A DNA stretch of 10,712 nucleotides from Gp13-AA77 sp036521995 (GTDB lineage Bacteria > Acidobacteriota > Terriglobia > UBA7540): positions 1-10,712 of the forward strand of contig DATDGR010000069.1 in assembly GCA_036521995.1 (NCBI GenBank), written 5' to 3'. Made by a program: the position numbers and the translations under genes. The notes beneath the pieces were generated by a model. That model searched no databases. It was not told where the DNA came from and was given only the letters and a program-made list of their open reading frames with translations. Shown piece after piece: positions 1 to 4,967 of this stretch. How positions within the stretch are numbered: the first letter of the stretch is position 1; each line of letters opens with the position of its first letter.

Positions 1-72
1 CTGCCCCTTGATTGCCTCTAAGGCAACCTTGGCTTTCCAATCTGCGCTGTACTGCCTTCGCTGCCGTTTCAT
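1..72 (-). CDS. IS3-family transposase OrfA, N-terminal fragment (runs off left edge)
   Basis: The minus strand from 72 encodes 24 residues that begin MKRQRRQYSADWKAKVAL and continue EAIKGQ, with no stop before the edge. This is the standard start of IS3-family OrfA proteins, where YSxxxKxKVALEAIKG leads into the helix-turn-helix that binds the IS ends. In the family OrfA is joined by programmed frameshifting to OrfB, the DDE integrase; that part is outside the window. The ATG is preceded by a strong GGAGGAGG Shine-Dalgarno region at 76-83, which itself sits in a hairpin. Too little is visible to tell whether the transposase is intact. Confidence 0.85.
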   Translation of the reverse strand, partial: MKRQRRQYSADWKAKVALEAIKGQ

Positions 73-92
73 CTGCCTCCTCCCAGAGGCAG
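73..92 (-). promoter_or_regulatory. Hairpin covering the Shine-Dalgarno of the IS3 orfA
   Basis: Directly before the orfA ATG, the minus strand reads CTGCCTC, a 6-base loop TGGGAG, then GAGGCAG: a perfect 7-bp stem. The ribosome binding bases GGAGGAGG (83-76) lie in the loop and the 3' arm. Structures that hide the start of a transposase gene are known in several IS families, where they block translation from transcripts entering from outside. That role is inferred here. The stem itself is read directly. Confidence 0.5.
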
Positions 93-135
93 CGATTTTA
101 CACCTTAGAGACCTGTCCGAATTTTGGGGAGCACC

Positions 136-240
136 TCAAACAACCCAGTCTGGGCTGACAAGCTGTTGCATGGCCTGCGCCGTCGTGAGCTTACGCTGCG
201 CCTTGCGGAACCACGCTTGCGCTTCGTCGTCTATTGTCAT
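136..240 (-). pseudogene. Second HEPN-domain gene, truncated by the IS3 insertion
   Basis: An ATG at 240-238 overlaps the TGA of the upstream HEPN gene in an ATGA, the same arrangement as the junction one gene further up. The frame encodes 34 residues, MTIDDEAQAWFRKAQRKL followed by TTAQAMQQLVSPDWVV, and ends at TGA (138-136). EAQAWFRKAQRKLTTAQ matches the first helix of COG2250-type HEPN proteins (xxAxxWLxKAxxDLxxAxxL). In that family the next residues should be the hallmark CFHAQQAAEKALK helix, which is absent. The stop codon is supplied by the first three bases of the IS end, so the original gene continued to the left and has been cut. Only the start of the first helix hairpin is left, so the product is probably inactive. 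The HEPN assignment rests on a short segment but is supported by position and overlap. Confidence 0.7.
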
Positions 241-638
241 CCTTTGCTTGCGCCACGTTGCAGGTACGTTTCGGCCATCGTTACAAACCGGTGTGCATTC
301 TCAAGCAGCTGCTTGGACATTTCCTGCCCGACCTCGCTTTTGAGATCAATGGCGTAGTCGGCATCCAAGCGGAAATCGTGAGCTCTGGAAAGCATTCTAC
401 CAAACTCCGCGGGAATGGCTTTCCTTTCCTTCACAAAAATTTCGCTGAACTTTGTTTTGACGCCCTCATGCGTGTGAGGTTCCAGGCCTTCGCTCACCAA
501 CATCGCTTGGGCCGCATGAAACATCGCGTAGTACGCACAGCTGGCGCAGCGCGCGTACCGAGCCTTCGAGAGTAAGAGGGTTCCGTCTTCGAGAAACTCC
601 CGCGACTTTCGAAGGTGTGGCTCGGCATCGCTTTTCAT
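237..638 (-). CDS. HEPN-domain protein (COG1895-like), putative toxin partner of a nucleotidyltransferase
   Basis: This 133-residue, mostly helical protein has the layout of small HEPN proteins: LRKSREFLEDGTLLLSKARY (9-28), then CAYYAMFHAAQAML (34-47), a GLEPHTHEG turn (51-59) and FRLDADY (89-95), ending in a long amphipathic helix. Small HEPN proteins paired with nucleotidyltransferases are often RNases whose activity depends on an R-x4-6-H motif, with the partner acting as antitoxin. Here the expected RAYYAMFH reads CAYYAMFH, so the Arg is Cys34 before His41. R81-x5-H87 (RMLSRAH) is the only other match. The ATG overlaps the nucleotidyltransferase stop as ATGA and has no clear Shine-Dalgarno, which points to translational coupling. 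A truncated second HEPN gene follows with the same overlap. The family call is firm; RNase activity is uncertain. Confidence 0.85.
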   Translation of the reverse strand: MKSDAEPHLRKSREFLEDGTLLLSKARYARCASCAYYAMFHAAQAMLVSEGLEPHTHEGVKTKFSEIFVKERKAIPAEFGRMLSRAHDFRLDADYAIDLKSEVGQEMSKQLLENAHRFVTMAETYLQRGASKG

Positions 639-1501
639 CGCGCCGGAACTGCGTAAGACGAAATCTCCCGTGTAAACGAGCTCGTTTGGTTGCGATACTC
701 AGCTTCGCGCACCGGAACCACGGAGATTGCCAGGCCGTGCTCTAGAGAAAGATCGTAAACGATGTCCCCAAAGCGCTCACGCTCTTCATGAACGCTCGCA
801 AAATCAGACAGAATCAAAGCCACATCAAGATCGGAATCCTCAGAAAGCTTGATACCAGCGTCAGGCCGCGCGTAGGAGCCGTACACGTAGAGCCCGCGGA
901 AGCGGCCGCCGTAAAGGGTACTGAGCTTGTCGCAAAGCGCGTCCAGAATAGGCTTAACACGACACTCGGCCCAGCGGTACACGTCAAGGATCGCTGCATT
1001 GAGCTTCTGAACGTCCTGGTTACTAAGCCTGGATATTGCAGGGTTAGCAGTTACAGTAGGCTCGGCGCCCACGTGGCGCCAGGAGAGATGCCAGAGGATT
1101 TCGCCAACCTCGTCGATTAAGCTCCATGCTACGATTTTGCCCCTTCCGGTCCGTTCGGCCACGACCCAGTGCACGCGTGCCGGGAAATGAGCTAGAAGGC
1201 GCTTTCCGATCTCGGCGGCCGCTTCTCCATCGGGCTCTCCGGCGAAAATGGCCCACCAGTCTTCGGCGCTCTCCTCCAACGGCCGTAAATCGAGGTGCTG
1301 CGCGAGGAACCTCCCGACCCTCTCTTTTAGGGTCTCCGATAGATCCTTAGGCCAATCCGCCCACATGAACTTGGCATAGGTTTTGCCGTTTAGGAAGTGA
1401 ACTCTTGCTCGGACCATCCCGTCCGGTGGATCTTCCAACTCGCTAAGCGCGCCCAGAATCGCGGCATTTAGGCGCAGGTCGCACAACGCTAAGGCTTGCA
1501 T
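635..1501 (-). CDS. Nucleotidyltransferase (MNT-like) with a long uncharacterised N-terminal region
   Basis: The protein has 288 residues. The C-terminal part, from about 165, is a minimal Pol-beta-superfamily nucleotidyltransferase. It shows YVYGSYARP (205-213) with G208-S209, followed by SEDSDLDVALIL (220-231) with the metal-binding pair D224 and D226, and ends LSLEHGLAISVVPVREAEYR (251-270). A third carboxylate is not obvious. In HEPN/MNT pairs such enzymes act as antitoxins, some by AMPylating the HEPN toxin; that role here comes from the overlapping HEPN gene. Residues 1-160 (for example HFLNGKTYAKFMWADW, 35-50, and a Trp-rich DWWAIF, 81-86) match nothing I recognise, and more than double the size of a usual minimal enzyme. 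The start at 1501 has GGAAAG ten bases upstream; Met29 is an alternative. The gene lies 66 bases after nrdJ on the same strand with no clear terminator between, so read-through is possible. Confidence 0.82.
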   Translation of the reverse strand: MQALALCDLRLNAAILGALSELEDPPDGMVRARVHFLNGKTYAKFMWADWPKDLSETLKERVGRFLAQHLDLRPLEESAEDWWAIFAGEPDGEAAAEIGKRLLAHFPARVHWVVAERTGRGKIVAWSLIDEVGEILWHLSWRHVGAEPTVTANPAISRLSNQDVQKLNAAILDVYRWAECRVKPILDALCDKLSTLYGGRFRGLYVYGSYARPDAGIKLSEDSDLDVALILSDFASVHEERERFGDIVYDLSLEHGLAISVVPVREAEYRNQTSSFTREISSYAVPAR

Positions 1502-1567
1502 TGCTTCAACTCTTTCCGGTCTCTGCTGCTGGACCCCCAGACCTCGGTCCCGACGCGAAGTTCCTAC

Positions 1568-4531
1568 TCACGAGCACCCACTCGTGCTCCCGCAATTCAT
1601 GCACCGGAAACACGCCCCGTTGCGGACCATGATGGCGCCGCAGTCGGAGCAGCTTGGGGCGTCATCCTCGTGGACGACGCCCACAAGCTGGGGTTGCGGG
1701 GCGCGTAACTCGGACTCGCGCGCAGGTGCGGCGACGGCGCCGTCTTCAGTGCCTGCCGCCCGGGTGAACTTGGAAGCCAGTTGAGCGGCGTTCGCCACCT
1801 CTGTGCCGTTGGGAGTGACCAGGCTGGCGTTCTCCTTGGGCTGGGCGTCGCGCGGCAGAAACTTCAGCGCCAGCCAGCGGAAAATATAATCCATCAGCGA
1901 TTTGGCGTAGCCGATGTCCGGATTCGTGGACCAGCCGCTCGGCTCAAAGCGCGTGTGGCTGAACTTGTCGCACAGCACCTTGAGGGGCACGCCGTACTGC
2001 AGCGCGAGTGAGATGGCGGTGGCGATCGAATCCATCAGGCCCGACACCGTGGAGCCTTCCTTGGCCATGGTGATGAAGATCTCGCCCGGCTGGCCATCGT
2101 CGTAGAGCCCGACGGTCAGGTAGCCTTCGTGCCCGCCCACTGAGAATTTGTGGGTGAAGGCGTGACGCTCGTCTGCGAGTTTGCGGCGGAACGGGCGGCG
2201 AGCCGACCTTCTGCGTTCGGGATGCCCGGTTTGGGGCTCGGAGTCATTTCCTGCTTCCGGCTTCTGGTTTCTGGTTTCTGACTTCGGACTTCCTTGGTCT
2301 CCTGACTCCTGCTTCTTGGCCGTATTGAGCGGCTGGCTCCGCTTCGACCCGTCGCGATAGATGGCGATGGCCTTCAGTCCGAGGCGCCAGGATTCCTGGT
2401 AGGCGTTCATGATGTCTTCAACGGTGCATTCCTCGGGCAGATTCACCGTCTTCGAGATGGCCCCGGAGATGAAAGGCTGCGCGGCCGCCATCATGCGGAT
2501 GTGGCCCATGTAGTGGATGGAGCGCTTGCCGTTGGCCGGCTTCAGTGAGCAGTCAAACACCGCCAAGTGCTCCGGCTTCAGGTGTGGAGCGCCCTCGATG
2601 GTGCCGTGAGCGTCGACGTAGTTGACAATCTCGGCCGCTTCCTGGCTCGAGTAGCCCAGGCGCAGCAGGGCCGACGGCACCACCTGGTTGACGATCTTGA
2701 TCAGCCCGCCGCCCACCAGCTTCTTGTACTTCACCAGCGCCAGATCGGGCTCGATGCCGGTGGTGTCGCAGTCCATCATGAAGCCGATGGTGCCGGTCGG
2801 CGCCAGCACGGTCACCTGAGCGTTGCGATAGCCATACTTCATGCCACTGGCCAGGGTTTCATCCCACGTCTTCTTGGCGCCCTCCCACAGGTTCTCGGGC
2901 ACGTTGCGCTGGTTGATGCCGGTGACCGCCTGCCGGTGCATGGCGATGACCCCGAGGAAAGGATCGCGGTTCACGGCGAAGCCGGCACAGGGTCCGAGTT
3001 CGGCCGCAATGTGGGACGACGTCAGGTAGGCCTGGCCGTGCATCACGGCGGTCACGGCCGCGGCGTAATCGCGCCCGGCGTCGGAATCGTAAGGAAGACC
3101 GCTGGCCATCAGCAGGGCGCCGAGGTTGGCGTAGCCCAGGCCGAGGGGCCGGAAATCGTGCGAGTTTTGTGCGATCTTCTCCGTGGGGTAGCTGGCGTTG
3201 TCGACGATGATCTCCTGCGCCAGGATCATGATCTCAACACCCTGGCGGAAGGCCGTGACGTCAAAGCGGCCGTCCGGCGTGAGGAACTTCAGCAGGTTTA
3301 GCGACGAAAGGTTGCAGGCCGAATCGTCCAGAAACATATACTCGCTGCAGGGATTCGAGGCGTTGATGCGGGCCGTATTCTTGGACGTATGCCACTTGTT
3401 CACCGTGCTGTCGAACTGCATGCCGGGATCGCCGCACTGCCAGGCTGCCGCGGCGATCTTGCGCATCAGGTCGCGCGCGCGGTAGGTGTTCATAGGCTGG
3501 CCGTTGGTGATGCGCCGGGTTGACCATTCCTTGTCTTCCACCACCGCCTGCATGAAGTCATCCGTCACGCGTATGCTGTTGTTGGCGTTCTGGAAGAAGA
3601 CGGAACTGTAGGCCTCGCCGTCGATGGACGATTCGTAGCCGGCGTCCACCAGCGCCCAGGCCTTGCGCTCCTCCTTGGCCTTGCATTCGATGAACTCCAT
3701 GATATCGGGGTGATCGATGTTGAGGATCACCATCTTGGCGGCGCGGCGCGTCTTACCGCCCGACTTGATCACACCGGCAAAGGCGTCGAAGCCCTTCATG
3801 AACGACAGGGGACCGGAGGCCACACCCCCACCCGACAGAGGTTCGAGGGAGGATCGAAGCGGGGAGAGGTTCGTCCCAGTGCCCGAACCCCATTTGAAGA
3901 GCATCCCCTCGGTTTTGGCCAAGGTGAGGATGCTATCGAGGTTGTCCTGAATGGAGTTTATGAAGCAGGCAGAGCACTGCGGGTGACGGTAGGCCTCCGT
4001 CTCCTTCTTGATACCGCCCGTGGCCGGGTCCCAATACCAGCCACTGGCGGGAGAGCTGCGGTGATACTTGTGCCACAGACCGCAATTGAACCACACCGGC
4101 GAATTGAACGCCGCCTTCTGCCGCACCAAAAGATGAACGAGTTCGTCGTGAAAGGCGCTCGCGTCCTCCTCGGTGCGAAAATAACCACCCTCCACGCCCC
4201 ATTCGGCAATGGTGTCAGCCACCCGGCTGATGAGCTGGCGCACGCTCGACTCGCGGTCGGCCGTGTTGAGCTTGCCGTGAAAGTATTTCGAGGCCACGAT
4301 GTTGGTGGCCGTCATCGACCACTCTTTCGGCACCTCGACGTTGGTCTGCTCGAAGATGGTCTGGCCCTTCTCGTTCTGGATGGAAGCCGTGCGCAACTCC
4401 CACTCGACGTCGTCGAAGGGATGGACTCCCGACCGGGTGAAGTGACGCTTCACGGCCAGGCCACGCTTGCGTGCGGGCGCTTCAGGTCCATGATTGTTTA
4501 CTAACGTAGAAGTAACCTGTAATTCGGCCAT
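1568..4531 (-). CDS. nrdJ: Adenosylcobalamin-dependent (class II) ribonucleoside-diphosphate reductase
   Basis: This 987-residue enzyme reduces ribonucleotides to deoxyribonucleotides in the cytoplasm, using a radical made from coenzyme B12, so it needs no oxygen and no second subunit. The radical site is NPCSEY (393-398), with Cys395 as the likely thiyl residue and Glu397. The redox pair that reduces the substrate is probably Cys189 (CSACFI) and Cys406 (ACNLSSLNL). Other family blocks are WGSGTGTNLSPLR (214-226), GGKTRRAAKMVILNIDHPDI (258-277) and APTGTIGFMMDCDTTGIEPD (577-596). The tail carries C961-x2-C964, then C974, C977, C980 and C986, the usual Cys-rich zinc/redox tail of long NrdJ proteins. 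A low-complexity linker (about 738-785) separates barrel and tail domain. AAGGAG (4543-4538) lies six bases before the ATG. Its own promoter and NrdR-like boxes lie upstream. The call is very secure. Confidence 0.97.
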   Translation of the reverse strand: MAELQVTSTLVNNHGPEAPARKRGLAVKRHFTRSGVHPFDDVEWELRTASIQNEKGQTIFEQTNVEVPKEWSMTATNIVASKYFHGKLNTADRESSVRQLISRVADTIAEWGVEGGYFRTEEDASAFHDELVHLLVRQKAAFNSPVWFNCGLWHKYHRSSPASGWYWDPATGGIKKETEAYRHPQCSACFINSIQDNLDSILTLAKTEGMLFKWGSGTGTNLSPLRSSLEPLSGGGVASGPLSFMKGFDAFAGVIKSGGKTRRAAKMVILNIDHPDIMEFIECKAKEERKAWALVDAGYESSIDGEAYSSVFFQNANNSIRVTDDFMQAVVEDKEWSTRRITNGQPMNTYRARDLMRKIAAAAWQCGDPGMQFDSTVNKWHTSKNTARINASNPCSEYMFLDDSACNLSSLNLLKFLTPDGRFDVTAFRQGVEIMILAQEIIVDNASYPTEKIAQNSHDFRPLGLGYANLGALLMASGLPYDSDAGRDYAAAVTAVMHGQAYLTSSHIAAELGPCAGFAVNRDPFLGVIAMHRQAVTGINQRNVPENLWEGAKKTWDETLASGMKYGYRNAQVTVLAPTGTIGFMMDCDTTGIEPDLALVKYKKLVGGGLIKIVNQVVPSALLRLGYSSQEAAEIVNYVDAHGTIEGAPHLKPEHLAVFDCSLKPANGKRSIHYMGHIRMMAAAQPFISGAISKTVNLPEECTVEDIMNAYQESWRLGLKAIAIYRDGSKRSQPLNTAKKQESGDQGSPKSETRNQKPEAGNDSEPQTGHPERRRSARRPFRRKLADERHAFTHKFSVGGHEGYLTVGLYDDGQPGEIFITMAKEGSTVSGLMDSIATAISLALQYGVPLKVLCDKFSHTRFEPSGWSTNPDIGYAKSLMDYIFRWLALKFLPRDAQPKENASLVTPNGTEVANAAQLASKFTRAAGTEDGAVAAPARESELRAPQPQLVGVVHEDDAPSCSDCGAIMVRNGACFRCMNCGSTSGCS
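2218..2318 (+). repeat. Low-complexity repeat-like insertion inside the nrdJ linker
   Basis: On the plus strand the stretch near 2251-2292 is built from overlapping CTTCTGG/TTTCTG/GACTTC units (CTTCTGGTTTCTGGTTTCTG, then ACTTCGGACTTCC). In nrdJ it encodes KSETRNQKPEAGNDSEPQTG and the basic run HPERRRSARRPFRRK. Its composition is unlike the flanking enzyme and resembles short intergenic repeats. It falls between the catalytic barrel and the C-terminal domain, where length is tolerated, and keeps the frame. The repeat pattern is visible; its origin as an inserted repeat is inferred. Confidence 0.5.
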
Positions 4532-4537
4532 CGTTCG

Positions 4538-4621
4538 CTCCTTCAGACCTTCCCGGGCGCACTTACGTGGGATATTCGACCACTTTATTGGATGCGCTTG
4601 CAGCGCGGATCGCGAGGTCTG
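4538..4621 (-). promoter_or_regulatory. nrdJ leader: Shine-Dalgarno next to a 7-base long-range pairing
   Basis: On the minus strand AAGGAG (4543-4538) is the nrdJ Shine-Dalgarno site, six bases from the ATG. The seven bases immediately before it, AGGTCTG (4550-4544), are exactly complementary to CAGACCT (4621-4615) higher in the same leader. Pairing would close a loop of about 64 nt right against the ribosome site and could affect translation. The complementarity is read directly; a regulatory role is a guess, and no known riboswitch fold is recognised. Confidence 0.35.
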
Positions 4622-4699
4622 GAGCGCCCCTCAGCCTCCAACCCACGAACCCAAGCATTCACGCCGGCAACCCTGGCGAAAGCACCGGCGCACTTGTTA

Positions 4700-4728
4700 G
4701 TGATAGACCTCCCCGAAGCCCATGTCAA
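4700..4728 (-). promoter_or_regulatory. Predicted sigma70-type promoter of nrdJ
   Basis: The minus strand has a perfect -35 TTGACA (4728-4723), a 17-base spacer and a -10 TATCAC (4705-4700) with four of six consensus bases. Transcription would start near 4693, giving a leader of about 160 nt before the nrdJ ATG. It lies downstream of the aldehyde dehydrogenase terminator, and NrdR-like boxes lie just upstream of the -35, so nrdJ is probably transcribed alone from here. Confidence 0.6.
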
Positions 4729-4735
4729 GCAAAAA

Positions 4736-4751
4736 GTACAACATCTCGTAG
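4736..4751 (-). promoter_or_regulatory. NrdR-box-like palindrome, promoter-proximal copy
   Basis: The minus strand from 4751 reads CTACGAGATGTTGTAC. Against the published NrdR-box consensus acaCwAtATaTwGTgt it agrees at 9 of 16 positions (8 of the 11 core positions), centred between 4743 and 4744. It lies eight bases upstream of the nrdJ -35. Taken alone it would be weak; the spacing to the second box is what supports it. Confidence 0.5.
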
Positions 4752-4767
4752 ATTTCTTGGTGCGACG

Positions 4768-4783
4768 GCCCAAGATGTTGTGG
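4768..4783 (+). promoter_or_regulatory. NrdR-box-like palindrome, promoter-distal copy
   Basis: GCCCAAGATGTTGTGG agrees with acaCwAtATaTwGTgt at 11 of 16 positions, including 9 of the 11 core positions. Its centre (4775/4776) is 32 bp from that of the other box, with 16 bp between the two 16-mers. NrdR, the ATP/dATP-responsive repressor of ribonucleotide reductase genes, is known to bind tandem boxes separated by 15-16 bp, so the geometry fits. Repression of nrdJ when dATP is high is inferred. Confidence 0.58.
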
Positions 4784-4911
4784 GGGGCTAGAAATATGCC
4801 CGAAAAGTGGCTCCGGGGTTGAACCCGGGGGTTTCTGCGGGTCAGTTCCGGGGGAAAGCGAGGGATCTCGCCCCGAGCGCCCTTGGCAAACAGCAGGATA
4901 CACGGGGAAAG
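4784..4911. other. Non-coding stretch between the nrdJ control region and the ALDH terminator
   Basis: With the control elements and terminator around it, this is part of a 436-base gap between nrdJ and the aldehyde dehydrogenase gene. It is rich in CCGGGG runs (4813-4818, 4825-4831, 4848-4854), which allow small hairpins such as CCGGG/CCCGG (4813-4817 with 4824-4828). I see no convincing gene, and no cobalamin riboswitch. Confidence 0.5.
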
Positions 4912-4950
4912 AAAAGGGGCCACTCGCCGGGAGCGAGGGCCCCTTTTGCT
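4908..4950 (-). terminator. Strong intrinsic terminator after the aldehyde dehydrogenase gene
   Basis: AAAAGGGGCC (4912-4921) pairs perfectly with GGCCCCTTTT (4938-4947). One unpaired base is followed by an inner CTCGC/GCGAG stem (4923-4927 with 4933-4937) and a five-base loop. Read on the minus strand the hairpin begins 21 bases after the aldehyde dehydrogenase stop and ends in TTTTCTTTCC. The A-tract on the other side could let it work in both directions. It isolates nrdJ from upstream transcription. Confidence 0.9.
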
Positions 4951-4967
4951 GAGCCGTTTGATCGAGG

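Larger units (their letters stand above)
1..138 (-). mobile_element. IS3-family insertion sequence, partial (one outer end plus start of orfA)
   Basis: Read on the minus strand, the element appears to begin at 138 with TGAGGTGCTCCCCAAAAT and continue TTCGGACAG. The TG start and the run of C followed by A are typical of IS3-family terminal inverted repeats. The transposase orfA starts 66 bases further in, a normal distance for this family. The rest of the element, including orfB and the other end, lies beyond the left edge, so the target duplication cannot be seen. The boundary at 138 is also supported because a HEPN reading frame is broken exactly there. The family call rests on the OrfA start and the end sequence; the exact IS name cannot be given. 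Confidence 0.8.

Noticed and set aside
1571..1589. Hairpin GAGCAC/GTGCTC as an nrdJ terminator
   Set aside because: It lies inside the last nrdJ codons and is followed on the minus strand by GTGAGTAGG, with no T-run.
2567..4504. Several plus-strand frames of up to 264 codons across nrdJ
   Set aside because: All lie antisense to continuous NrdJ family motifs, so they are shadows.
4532..4700. Cobalamin riboswitch in the nrdJ leader
   Set aside because: The gene needs B12, but I find no B12 box (AGxCAGGxGACCxGCC-like), no GCCACTG segment and no matching fold on the minus strand. CAGACCTCGC is only a loose resemblance.
4585..4923. Minus-strand frames of 68 and 112 codons between nrdJ and the aldehyde dehydrogenase gene
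   Set aside because: They cross the nrdJ promoter, the NrdR-like boxes and a terminator arm, have no family motifs, and show low-complexity composition.
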